Assembly (NCBI GenBank): GCA_019347575.1
Contig: JAHWKY010000013.1
Location: 1-64,000 of the forward strand
Direction of reading: 5' to 3'
Origin: Actinomycetota bacterium
Lineage (GTDB): Bacteria; Actinomycetota; Nitriliruptoria; Nitriliruptorales; Nitriliruptoraceae
DNA: 64,000 nt
This document shows positions 8,072-15,807 of the stretch, piece by piece. The notes under the pieces were generated by a model. It had not been told where the DNA came from. It searched no databases and saw only the letters and a program-made list of their open reading frames with translations. Position 1 is the first letter of the stretch. Every line of letters starts with the position of its first letter. The translations under genes were made by a program, and so were the position numbers.

Positions 8072-9151
8072 GTGCACCGCGTCCGGATCGCAGCGGTGAC
8101 GGCCGCGGCTGCCGTCGGGCTGCTCGTCCCTGGCGTGACGCACGCCGACCACGTCCCGGGGCACGGAGCGCCCAACCAGGGGCCCGCACCGAACGAGTTC
8201 GCGGACGACTTCGAGCCGCCCCTCGACGCCGAACAGGGCTACCCCATCGGCGGCTTCGGAGGCCTCGACCGTGGCGCTCCGACCGAGCGCCTACCGGTGA
8301 TCCTCGTCCACGGCAACACCGAGACTCACGACTTCTGGCAGCGGTCCGAGAGCCCACCCACGATCGTCAACGTGCGCCAGCGCCTGCTGGATGCGGGCTA
8401 CTCCGAGCAGGACGTCTGGGCGCTCAGCTACGACGGCGCCGCGGGCTGCTCCACGACCGGTTGCGGGACCGCGAACGACGTCAACGTCCCCGACCTCGCG
8501 GCCTTCCTCGACGCGGTGCTCGACTACACCGGGGCTCCTGGGTTCGACATCGTGGCCCACTCGCTCGGGGTGACCGTGACGCGCAAGACGCTGCAACAGC
8601 GCCCCGACCTGTTCGCGAAGGCCGACGACCTCGTGCTCATCGCGGGCGCCAACCACGGCACGAGCGTGTGCCGCGGCATCGAGGACACGTGGTGGGGGTG
8701 CGACGAGATCGCGCCCGGCACCGCGTGGCTCGACGAGCTCAACGGTGACGACGAGACCCCCGACGGACCGACGTACACGACCATCTACGACGGCAGTGGC
8801 GTCGCCGACCAGTTCTACGTCAACGGCGGAGCGTTCGACGACAGCCAGAGCCCACGCCTCGAAGGTGCCGAGAACATCCAGCTCCCCGGCACCGCCCACA
8901 ACACGCTCGCACGGGGAGAGGAACCGTTCGGCATCTACCTGCCGATCCTCCAGAGCGACGAGCTGGAGCCGACGCGGCGTGGTGGCCCGCCACCGCACGC
9001 TGGGCCGCCGCCGCGCGTCGAGCCCCCGCCGCGGGCCGGACCGTCCGACGCGACGCCTTCCGCCGCGGACCTTCCCACGACCGGGGCGGGGCTCACGACC
9101 GCAACCATCGCGCTGCCGCTGGTGGCGATCAGGAGGCGTCGCCGTGGGTGA
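8072..9151 (+). CDS. Secreted lipase-like hydrolase with LPXTG wall anchor
   Basis: A 359-residue exported alpha/beta-hydrolase. An N-terminal signal peptide (about 1-26, ending near THADH) is followed by the oxyanion motif VILVHGNTETHDFW and the nucleophile elbow AHSLG with Ser164, then GANHGT as in actinobacterial lipases. The C-terminus has a proline-rich spacer, the sortase signal LPTTG at residues 334-338, a hydrophobic segment and an Arg-rich tail. It should therefore be covalently attached to the wall by a class of sortase encoded elsewhere. The GTG start lies one base after the binding-protein stop. It probably releases acids or alcohols outside the cell for the adjacent importer; the true ester is unknown. 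Confidence 0.82.
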   Translation: MHRVRIAAVTAAAAVGLLVPGVTHADHVPGHGAPNQGPAPNEFADDFEPPLDAEQGYPIGGFGGLDRGAPTERLPVILVHGNTETHDFWQRSESPPTIVNVRQRLLDAGYSEQDVWALSYDGAAGCSTTGCGTANDVNVPDLAAFLDAVLDYTGAPGFDIVAHSLGVTVTRKTLQQRPDLFAKADDLVLIAGANHGTSVCRGIEDTWWGCDEIAPGTAWLDELNGDDETPDGPTYTTIYDGSGVADQFYVNGGAFDDSQSPRLEGAENIQLPGTAHNTLARGEEPFGIYLPILQSDELEPTRRGGPPPHAGPPPRVEPPPRAGPSDATPSAADLPTTGAGLTTATIALPLVAIRRRRRG

Positions 9152-10013
9152 TGTGCACTTCGTCGACAACGAGGGGGTGCGCATCGCCTACGAGGTCGAC
9201 GGAGCCTCCGGCCCCTGGCTCGTGCTCCAGCACGGCCTCGGCTACGACCGGCGGGACTGGGGCGTGATCCTCGAGCCGCTCATGGCCGCCTGTCGCGTGG
9301 TGCGTCTCGACACGCGCGGCATGGGCGACAGTGACGCGCCCACGATGCCGTGGACCGTCGGTGACATGGCGGACGACCTGCGTGCGGTCCTCGACGACGC
9401 GGACATCGACCGCGCGACCATCGTCGGGACCAGCCTCGGTGGTGCCGTGGTGCAGGAGTTCGCGTGCCGCCACCCCGAACGCGTCGAGCGGCTGATCCTC
9501 ACGGCGCCGCTGATCGCCGATCGAGCGCTGTACCCCGAGTCCGCGGTGTCGCGGACCACGGACCATGCGCTGGTCGACGGCCGCGCCGGGCTCTGTGCGC
9601 TCCTCGCCGGTGCCGACCCCGCCGAGGTCATCGATCCCGACCAGGTGCGTCGCAACGTCGCCGCCGCGCTGTCACCGGCCACCGTGCGCGAGCGCCCCGA
9701 ACTCGTCGACCGGATCGTCGCGCACCGCGCTGCCAAGCCGTTCACCCCAGCCGGATGGATGGGTCAGGACTTCGCGGGCAGCGGGTACCGCTACACCGCG
9801 CAGTTGCACGACTTCGACGTCCCGATCCTCGTGATCCAGGGCACCGACGACCGCGTCGTCAACCCGGCGGTGGCGGACGTGCTCGAGGAGCGGTGGCCCG
9901 ACGCCCACGTCGTTCGTCTCGACGGGCGCGGTCACCTGCCGCACTGGGAGGACCCTGACCGGATGGCGTCGTTGCTGACGACCTGGGCGGTGTCGGGGGA
10001 GGTCGCGTCGTGA
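9144..10013 (+). CDS. Alpha/beta-hydrolase (OleB- or esterase-like)
   Basis: A 289-residue cytosolic alpha/beta-hydrolase with the oxyanion segment LVLQHGLGYDRRDW, nucleophile motif GTSLGG (Ser97), the acid in QGTDDRVVNP and the histidine in GRGHLPHW. The GTG start at 9144 is set by AGGAGG seven bases upstream and overlaps the previous gene by eight bases. It lacks a signal peptide. Homologues include esterases, lactonases and 3-oxoadipate enol-lactonase-like proteins. Next to a ligase, an SDR and a thiolase-fold enzyme it could correspond to OleB, but OleB normally has an Asp nucleophile of the haloalkane dehalogenase type, so a serine hydrolase role is more likely. Confidence 0.8.
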   Translation: MGDVHFVDNEGVRIAYEVDGASGPWLVLQHGLGYDRRDWGVILEPLMAACRVVRLDTRGMGDSDAPTMPWTVGDMADDLRAVLDDADIDRATIVGTSLGGAVVQEFACRHPERVERLILTAPLIADRALYPESAVSRTTDHALVDGRAGLCALLAGADPAEVIDPDQVRRNVAAALSPATVRERPELVDRIVAHRAAKPFTPAGWMGQDFAGSGYRYTAQLHDFDVPILVIQGTDDRVVNPAVADVLEERWPDAHVVRLDGRGHLPHWEDPDRMASLLTTWAVSGEVAS

Positions 10014-10135
10014 CTGACCGACTCACCCCCCAGGCCGGCAACGCCGGCCCCTCCCCCCTCCAGGGGGGAGGCGCGACTGACCGACTCACCGCCCAGGCCG
10101 GCAACGCCGGCCCCTCCCCCCTCCAGGGGGGAGGC
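10012..10135 (+). repeat. Family-B double-hairpin repeat, two tandem copies before the ligase gene
   Basis: Two 63-base tandem units (10012-10074, 10075-10135 with truncated end) each contain GGCCGGC-AAC-GCCGGCC, a perfect 7-bp hairpin, followed by a second perfect stem whose 3' arm AGGGGGGAGG would act as or mask a ribosome-binding site. The last copy ends one base before the ATG at 10136. A third copy sits in the same position before the larA-like gene (28181-28224). The unit length is a multiple of three, so a GTG at 10010 would read through both copies in frame. Confidence 0.8.
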
Positions 10136-11647
10136 ATGGCTGAACTCCACACCGTCGGACGCATGCTCCGTCACCGCGCACGCACGACCCCGGCGCGCAC
10201 CGCGATCGACTTCGACGGTGTCGCCACGACCTACCGCGAACTCGACGAGCGCTCCGAGCGGCTCGCAGCCGGGCTGCTCGACCGGGGCTTGACCCGCGGG
10301 GACCGCGTCGCGACGCTGACGACCAACAGCCCCGAGCACGTCGTGGTGTTCTGGGCCTGCGCCAAGGCGGGGCTGATCCTGCTCCCGCTCAACTGGCGGC
10401 TGACCGCTCCCGAGCTTGCGTACCAGCTCGACGACGCCGAGCCGCAGCTGCTCCTGGTCCAGCCTCGGCACGAGGAGCTGGCCGCGCAGGCGCTCGCTGG
10501 GGAGAGGGCCGATCCGCGCGTGCTCGAGCTCTCGGCCAGCGGACTGGAGCGGCTCGCGGTCACCGGTGATGTGCTCGGGGCGGAGGTCGCCGACGACGAC
10601 GGGCTGCTGCTGATCTACACGTCCGGCACGACCGGCAAGCCCAAGGGCGCGCTGCTCACCCACGCGAACACGTTCTGGACCAACCTCAGCCTCGACCTGA
10701 CCGCCCCGCTGCGCTACGACGACGTCGTGCTCCAGATCCTCCCGCAGTTCCACGTCGGAGGGTGGAACGTCCAGGCGGTCCAGGCGTGGTGGAAGGGTGC
10801 GACGGTCGTGCTCGAGGAGGGCTTCGACGCCGCGCGCGTCCTCGACCTGATCGGCCGTGAGCGCATCACCGCGATGATGGGCGTCCCCGCGAACTACCTC
10901 TTCCTCGCCGAGCATCCAGCGTTCGCTGATGCCGACCTGACGTCGCTGCGTCTGGCGATCGTGGGTGGTGCCCCGATGCCGGAGGCGCTCCTGCGAACCT
11001 GGCAGGAACGCGGCGTCGCCATCGCGCAGGGCTACGGACTGACCGAAGCGGCACCCAACGTCCTGTGCCTGCCACCGGAGGACGCGACGAGCCGGATCGG
11101 GTTCGCAGGCAAGCCCTACCTGCACGTCGAGGTGGCGTTGCGCGACGTCGCGACGGGACGGCTGCTCCTCGGTCCCGGGGAGGGCGAGGTCCTGGTCCGT
11201 GGACCTAACGTCTTCGCGGGGTACTGGCGCGACGCGGAGGCGACGGGTGCCGCCCTCGTCGATGGCTGGCTCGTCACCGGCGACATCGCGCAACGCGACG
11301 CGGAGGGCTTCTACCGCATCTGCGACCGTACGAAGGACATGCTGATCTCGGGCGGCGAGAACGTCTACCCCGCGGAGGTCGAGTCGGTCCTGCACGAGCA
11401 CGACGCCGTCGTCGAGGCGGCGGTCATCGGCGTGCCCGACGACCGGTGGGGCGAGGTCGGGCTCGCCGTCGTGGTCCTGCGTCGCGATGTCACTGAGGAC
11501 GAGCTGCTCAGCCACTGTCGGGAACGGCTGGCGGCGTACAAGGTCCCCAAGCACGTACGCGTCGTCGACGCGCTCCCGCGGTCCTCGATGGACAAGGTGC
11601 GCAAGGACGAGCTGCGTGAGCGCTACGCCCCGGAGGTTGCGACGTGA
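10136..11647 (+). CDS. AMP-forming acyl-CoA ligase-like enzyme
   Basis: A 503-residue ANL-superfamily adenylating enzyme. It has the P-loop LLIYTSGTTGKPKGALL, the QGYGLTEAAP motif, the TGD motif (WLVTGDIAQRD), the hinge region CDRTKDMLISGGENVYP and the C-terminal catalytic lysine in SSMDKVRKDELR. It should activate a carboxylic acid with ATP and CoA. The start is uncertain: ATG 10136 gives a normal N-terminus, while GTG 10010 overlaps the previous stop in the GTGA manner seen throughout this operon and would add 42 repeat-encoded residues (TDRLT, QAGNAGPSPLQGGG twice). An OleC-type beta-lactone synthetase is related, but the motifs look like an ordinary fatty acyl-CoA ligase. Confidence 0.85.
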   Translation: MAELHTVGRMLRHRARTTPARTAIDFDGVATTYRELDERSERLAAGLLDRGLTRGDRVATLTTNSPEHVVVFWACAKAGLILLPLNWRLTAPELAYQLDDAEPQLLLVQPRHEELAAQALAGERADPRVLELSASGLERLAVTGDVLGAEVADDDGLLLIYTSGTTGKPKGALLTHANTFWTNLSLDLTAPLRYDDVVLQILPQFHVGGWNVQAVQAWWKGATVVLEEGFDAARVLDLIGRERITAMMGVPANYLFLAEHPAFADADLTSLRLAIVGGAPMPEALLRTWQERGVAIAQGYGLTEAAPNVLCLPPEDATSRIGFAGKPYLHVEVALRDVATGRLLLGPGEGEVLVRGPNVFAGYWRDAEATGAALVDGWLVTGDIAQRDAEGFYRICDRTKDMLISGGENVYPAEVESVLHEHDAVVEAAVIGVPDDRWGEVGLAVVVLRRDVTEDELLSHCRERLAAYKVPKHVRVVDALPRSSMDKVRKDELRERYAPEVAT

Positions 11648-12582
11648 CTGCACTCGTGACCGGTGCCGCCGGCTTCCTCGGTCGCGCCCTCGTCCGCCGG
11701 CTGCGCGAGGACGACCGTCAGGTCGTGGCGTTCGACGTCGCTACTGGCGTGCACGAGCTGGCGGAGATCGGAGCGACCACGGAGCAGGGCGACCTCGGCC
11801 GCTGGAACGATCTGCTGGACGTCGTGACCGCCTACGGCCCCGAGGTGGTCTTCCACTGCGGGGCGCTGCTGTCCGCAGCCGCCGAGGCGGATCCCACCGC
11901 CGCGTACGAGGCCAACGCGACCGGCACCCACAACCTGCTCGAGATCGCGAGGACCGTCGGCATCGATCGCATCGTGTTCACCTCCACGATGGCCACGTTC
12001 GGCCGCGGCGCGGGCGACCCCGTGGCCGACGACGCACCGCAGTGGCCCACGACGATCTACGGCGCCACGAAGGTCTTCGGGGAGCGGCTGGTCGAGTACC
12101 ACCACCTCCGCTACGGCACCGATGTGCGTGCGCTGCGGTTCCCGTCGATCGTCGGAACGGGGCGTGGAGGCAGCGGGGCGAGCGGCTACTCGAGCATGGT
12201 GTTCGACGCGGCCGCCCACGGGGCGCCGTACCAGCTCTACGTCGGACCCGACACGCGTTGCCAGCTCCTGCACGTCGACGACGCGGTCGCGGCGCTGCTG
12301 GCCCTCGCTGAGGCTGCGCCCGAGCGGCTGTCGCGCCGGATCTACAACATCGGCGGCATCGCCCCCACGGCGCAGGAACTGGTCGAGGCCATCCGCCGCG
12401 TCCTGCCCGAGGCCCGCCTCGGCTACGAACCCGATCCCGAGCTCGAGGCGATCGTGGGCTCGTGGCCGCTGCGCCTCGACGACCGCAACGCGCACCGGGA
12501 CTGGGGCTGGAAGCTGGGTCTCGATCTCGACGGCATCGTCGCGCGGTTCGTCGCCGACGCTCGGACCGAGGTGGCACCGTGA
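11644..12582 (+). CDS. Extended SDR (NAD-dependent epimerase/dehydratase family)
   Basis: A 312-residue Rossmann enzyme with the dinucleotide motif TGAAGFLG at residues 7-14, the acidic end of strand 2 (VVAFDVATG) and the active-site pair YGATK. The size and the RFPSIVG segment suit the sugar epimerase/threonine dehydrogenase-like or 3-beta-hydroxysteroid dehydrogenase-like branch. The GTG overlaps the ligase stop by four bases. OleD of olefin and beta-lactone pathways is an extended SDR of similar type, so reduction of a 3-oxo acyl intermediate is a possible role. The substrate cannot be read from the sequence. Confidence 0.8.
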   Translation: MTALVTGAAGFLGRALVRRLREDDRQVVAFDVATGVHELAEIGATTEQGDLGRWNDLLDVVTAYGPEVVFHCGALLSAAAEADPTAAYEANATGTHNLLEIARTVGIDRIVFTSTMATFGRGAGDPVADDAPQWPTTIYGATKVFGERLVEYHHLRYGTDVRALRFPSIVGTGRGGSGASGYSSMVFDAAAHGAPYQLYVGPDTRCQLLHVDDAVAALLALAEAAPERLSRRIYNIGGIAPTAQELVEAIRRVLPEARLGYEPDPELEAIVGSWPLRLDDRNAHRDWGWKLGLDLDGIVARFVADARTEVAP

Positions 12583-13256
12583 CCGCAGCCGAGTTCCCGA
12601 CGTCGGAGCACGGACCGTCCCACACCGGCGTGGACGGCAAGCAGCTCACGAGCCGCGGCGAGGCCACGAGGCACCGGGTGCTCGAGGCCGCGGAGTCCGT
12701 GTTCGCCGATCTGGGCTACCACGAGGCGTCGATCGTGAAGATCACCGAAGCCGCGGGCGTCGCCCAGGGCACCTTCTACCTGTACTTCGAGAGCAAGCAG
12801 CAGGTCTTCGACGAGCTCGTGGTCGATCTGAACCGGCGCGTCCGCCACGCCATGACGGAGGGGTCGCGGGGCGCATCGTCCCGGGCCGAGGCCGAGCGCC
12901 TGGGGTTCCGTGCGTTCTTCCGCTTCACCGCCGAGCACCCGGCCCTGTACCGGGTCATCCGCCAGGCCGAGTTCGTCTCCCCCCGAGCGCTCCACTACCA
13001 CTACAGCCGCATCGCTGCGGGCTACATCGCCAACCTGCGCGGCGCGATGGACGCGGGCGAGATCGCGGAGGCCGATCCCGAGGCGCTGGCGTGGGCACTC
13101 ATGGGGGTCGGAGAGCTCATCGGCATGCGCTGGATCCTGTGGAACGCTCTCGCTGGCGGCGACGCTCCATCCCCCGATCCGTCGGATCCCGTCCCTGACG
13201 AGGTGCTCGACACGATCTTCGAGTTCATCAGCCGTGGTCTGGGAGCCGGATCGTGA
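12579..13256 (+). CDS. TetR-family regulator
   Basis: A 225-residue TetR-type protein. An N-terminal tail of about 25 residues precedes the DNA-binding domain (RHRVLEAAESVFADLGYHEAS, then KITEAAGVAQGTFYLYFESK with the recognition helix at about residues 55-65). The C-terminal ligand domain (about 85-220) is typical of acyl-CoA-responsive regulators. It is encoded inside the operon with GTGA overlaps on both sides and probably controls it through the palindrome at 6447-6459. Which ligand releases it is unknown. Confidence 0.88.
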   Translation: MTAAEFPTSEHGPSHTGVDGKQLTSRGEATRHRVLEAAESVFADLGYHEASIVKITEAAGVAQGTFYLYFESKQQVFDELVVDLNRRVRHAMTEGSRGASSRAEAERLGFRAFFRFTAEHPALYRVIRQAEFVSPRALHYHYSRIAAGYIANLRGAMDAGEIAEADPEALAWALMGVGELIGMRWILWNALAGGDAPSPDPSDPVPDEVLDTIFEFISRGLGAGS

Positions 13257-14269
13257 CGCGCGTCGGCATCACGGCGATCGCCCACCACCTGCCCGAGCGC
13301 TGGATGCCGGCCAGCGAGCTCGCCGAGCTGAGCGGCATCCCCGAGCGTGTCCTGATCGACAAGTTCGGGCTCCGTGGCAAGCACATCGCGGCCGCGGACG
13401 AGCACGTCTCCGATCTCGCGGTCGCAGCCGGGCGGGCGCTGTTCGAGGAGCACGTCGTCGATCCGGCGAGCGTGGACGCCGTCGTGTACTTCGGCTCGAC
13501 GTGGAAGGACCATCCCGTCTGGCACGCGGCACCCCACATCGCCCACCGCCTCGGCTGCACGCGCGCGTTCGCGCTCGAGCTCGACTACGTCTCGTGCGGC
13601 ACGCCCGTGGCGCTGCGCGTCTGTCGCGACCTGCTGCGAGCCGAGGACGACATCGAGACCGTGCTGGCCGTCGCGGCGTGTCGCGAGTCGGCACTGCTCG
13701 ACTACCGCAACGAGCGCGCACGGTTCATGTTCAACTTCGCCGACGGGGCCGTGGCGTCGCTGCTGTCCAAGGACGCGTCGCGCAACGAGCTCCTCGGTTG
13801 CCACATGATCACCGACGGATCGTTCTCCCTCGACGTCAAGGTCCCGGCCGGTGGCAGCGTCGAGCCAGCCAGTCACGCCTCGGTGGCCGCACACCGCCAC
13901 AGCCTCGACGTCGCGGAAACCGCGTCGATGAAGGAGCGTCTCGACCCGGTCACGCTGCCCAACTTCGTCGCCGCGGCGGAGGGCGCCCTCAAGCGCTCCG
14001 GTGCCACGCTCGAGGACGTCGGCTACGTCTGTGGCATCCACATGAAGCGGTCGATGCACCAGGACCTGCTGGATGCGCTGGGGGTGCCCCCCCAACGAGC
14101 CGCCTACCTCGACGACACCGGGCACATGAGCGGTGTCGATCCGCTGCTCGCACTCGACCGAGCCGTGCGTGCTGGCGACGTCGTCGATGGTGATCTCGTG
14201 CTGCTGATCGCTGCGGGCACCGGGTACACCTGGGCGGCATCAGTGGTCCGCTGGGGCGCCGCGGTGTGA
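13253..14269 (+). CDS. Ketoacyl synthase III-like (thiolase-fold) enzyme
   Basis: A 338-residue thiolase-superfamily protein of the KAS III group. The nucleophilic cysteine lies in LDYVSCGTPVAL (about residue 118) and the first active-site histidine in VCGIHMKRSMHQ (about residue 262). At the position where FabH and OleA have the third residue, Asn in GNTS, this protein has TGHMSG, a histidine. The protein therefore has a Cys-His-His set rather than Cys-His-Asn. It is the last gene of the operon. Condensation of an acyl-CoA, or the reverse cleavage, are both possible; the linked ligase, SDR and hydrolase make acyl-CoA chemistry likely. Confidence 0.78.
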   Translation: MTRVGITAIAHHLPERWMPASELAELSGIPERVLIDKFGLRGKHIAAADEHVSDLAVAAGRALFEEHVVDPASVDAVVYFGSTWKDHPVWHAAPHIAHRLGCTRAFALELDYVSCGTPVALRVCRDLLRAEDDIETVLAVAACRESALLDYRNERARFMFNFADGAVASLLSKDASRNELLGCHMITDGSFSLDVKVPAGGSVEPASHASVAAHRHSLDVAETASMKERLDPVTLPNFVAAAEGALKRSGATLEDVGYVCGIHMKRSMHQDLLDALGVPPQRAAYLDDTGHMSGVDPLLALDRAVRAGDVVDGDLVLLIAAGTGYTWAASVVRWGAAV

Positions 14270-14356
14270 TGCGGTGGACCCTCGGTCGGGGACGCCTCTG
14301 ACATCCGTGGGTCACTGCGGGCTACACCGTCACCGTCCACCGCGGGGAGACACGAC

Positions 14357-15013
14357 GTGTTCGATGAAGCTCTCGTCCGGTTCGCCGTCGCCGCCGTCCT
14401 CGCCGCCGTCATCGGTGTCGACCGCGAGCTGCGGTCGAAGCCGGCCGGACTACGGACGAACATCGTCGTGGGCGTCGCAGCCGCGGCCTTCACGTACACG
14501 GGGTCGGAGCTGTTCCAGGGCGGCGATCCGACGCGGGTGTCCTCGCAGATCGTGTCCGGGATCGGCTTCCTCGGTGGTGGCGCCATCTTCGCCGCGGGCA
14601 GTGAGCCCCGCGGCCTCACCACCGCCGCAGCGCTATGGGGGTCGGCCTCGATCGGCGTCGCTGCCGGCTTGGGCAACTACGCGGTCGCTGTCGCGATCGT
14701 CCTGGTGACCGTCGTCGCCTTGATCCCGCTCGACCTCACCGTCGCTCGTCTGCTGAAGACCCGGTCCCGACAGATCGTCCGGTACCAGATCGTCGTGCCG
14801 GACAGCGGGGCGCTCGCCTCGGTCGTGGACCTGGTGGAGCAGCGTGGCTTCGGTCAGCACCCGACCGAGCTCACGACGCTGCAGGATCGGCTGCTCCTCG
14901 ATGTCCGCGTGGAGGGGTCACGCGACGATCTCGATGGACTGACGACGGCGCTGCGCGAGCGTCCCGACCTGGTCGTCGTCACGAACCGGGCAGCGGACGC
15001 CCCGGCGTCCTGA
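14357..15013 (+). CDS. MgtC/SapB-family membrane protein
   Basis: A 218-residue protein with four membrane segments in the first 130 residues and the family motifs AVIGVDRELRSKPAGLRTN and QIVSGIGFLGGGAIF. A soluble ACT-like C-terminal domain (about 135-215) follows. MgtC proteins help survival at low magnesium or in host cells, and the actinobacterial members vary in role. The GTG at 14357 follows GGGGAGA. Its end overlaps the convergent cofC gene by 35 bases. Confidence 0.85.
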   Translation: MFDEALVRFAVAAVLAAVIGVDRELRSKPAGLRTNIVVGVAAAAFTYTGSELFQGGDPTRVSSQIVSGIGFLGGGAIFAAGSEPRGLTTAAALWGSASIGVAAGLGNYAVAVAIVLVTVVALIPLDLTVARLLKTRSRQIVRYQIVVPDSGALASVVDLVEQRGFGQHPTELTTLQDRLLLDVRVEGSRDDLDGLTTALRERPDLVVVTNRAADAPAS

Positions 15014-15668
15014 GGGCGGGGCCGTCAGCATCGACGGGACGAGCGAGATCCGCATCGGCGAGCCACCCCCTGGTGGACGGACCGACCGGTGCCGCCGCCA
15101 GTGCGGCGAGATCGCCGACCGTGTCGACGTCGAGCTCGGTACCCGGACGGTCGATCCGTCGACTCGTCACTCCCGCGTTGCGTGCCAGCTCGAGGTGACG
15201 CACGGCCGAGTCGGGTCCGTAGGCGGTCGTGATCACCTCGCCAGGTACGCGCAGCAGCACCGCGGTGCCGCCGTCGGCCGTCGGCGCGACGACGACCGGC
15301 GCCTCGTCGGCGAGGACGGCGTTCACGTCGGCTGACTGAAGGCAGGGCAGGTCCGCGACGACCACGACGATACGTGCGGCGTTGGGGCTCAGTCTCCTGG
15401 TCGCCACGGCCAACGCGGGGTTGAGGCCTGGCGTGTCGACATCGTCGAGGAGCACATCGAGTCCCAGCGCCTGGCCCGCGACGGCCGCCTGCGATCCGCT
15501 GGCGAGGAGCACGACGTCGTCGACGGCGTCGGTCAGCGCCTGCACCACGTCGGCGAGCATCGCCTCGGCGAGCGCGGCGCGCTCGTCGCGATCGAGCGCC
15601 GGAGCGAGGCGGGACTTGCCGGAGCCAGGATCGCGCAGCGGGATGAGAGCGACGGTTCGGGCGGTCAT
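14979..15668 (-). CDS. cofC: 2-phospho-L-lactate/phosphoenolpyruvate guanylyltransferase CofC (FbiD)
   Basis: A 229-residue nucleotidyltransferase of coenzyme F420 synthesis, which joins GTP to phospholactate or phosphoenolpyruvate. Recognisable parts are IPLRDPGSGKSRLAP at about residues 8-22, the metal-binding DLPCL, and PTADGGTAVLL. The C-terminus is longer than usual by a Pro/Asp-rich tail. The start is the ATG at 15668, after which the nucleotide-binding loop falls in the right place. The gene stands near gpsA and ddl as in mycobacteria. It implies that the organism makes F420; the other fbi genes are outside the window. Confidence 0.88.
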   Translation of the reverse strand: MTARTVALIPLRDPGSGKSRLAPALDRDERAALAEAMLADVVQALTDAVDDVVLLASGSQAAVAGQALGLDVLLDDVDTPGLNPALAVATRRLSPNAARIVVVVADLPCLQSADVNAVLADEAPVVVAPTADGGTAVLLRVPGEVITTAYGPDSAVRHLELARNAGVTSRRIDRPGTELDVDTVGDLAALAAAPVGPSTRGWLADADLARPVDADGPALRTPGRPLPGS

Positions 15669-15710
15669 CCAGGTCAGCGTACGACCTCCGAGGGCAGCCG
15701 CTAACGTCAC

Positions 15711-15778
15711 GGGTGACGGCCGCCGTACGAGTGGGCGGCCGTTACCGGGTGACGGCCGCCGTACGAGTGGGCGGCCGT
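15711..15778. repeat. Tandem hairpin repeat between cofC and gpsA
   Basis: Two identical 32-base copies (15711-15742 and 15747-15778) lie 36 bases apart. Each holds the perfect inverted arms ACGGCCGCC and GGCGGCCGT around a 9-base loop, so each can form a stable hairpin. They occupy the divergent promoter region of cofC and gpsA, and could act on expression of either gene. No other copy was seen in the window. Confidence 0.75.
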
Positions 15779-15807
15779 GGTGGTCCAGTGACCCGAGCGA
15801 GGTGGCG

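Noticed and set aside
10136-11647. Firm assignment of the ligase as OleC (beta-lactone synthetase)
   Set aside because: Its motifs, including the SSMDKVRKDELR end, are those of ordinary acyl-CoA ligases, and the linked hydrolase has a Ser nucleophile. The Ole resemblance is kept only as a gene-set hypothesis.
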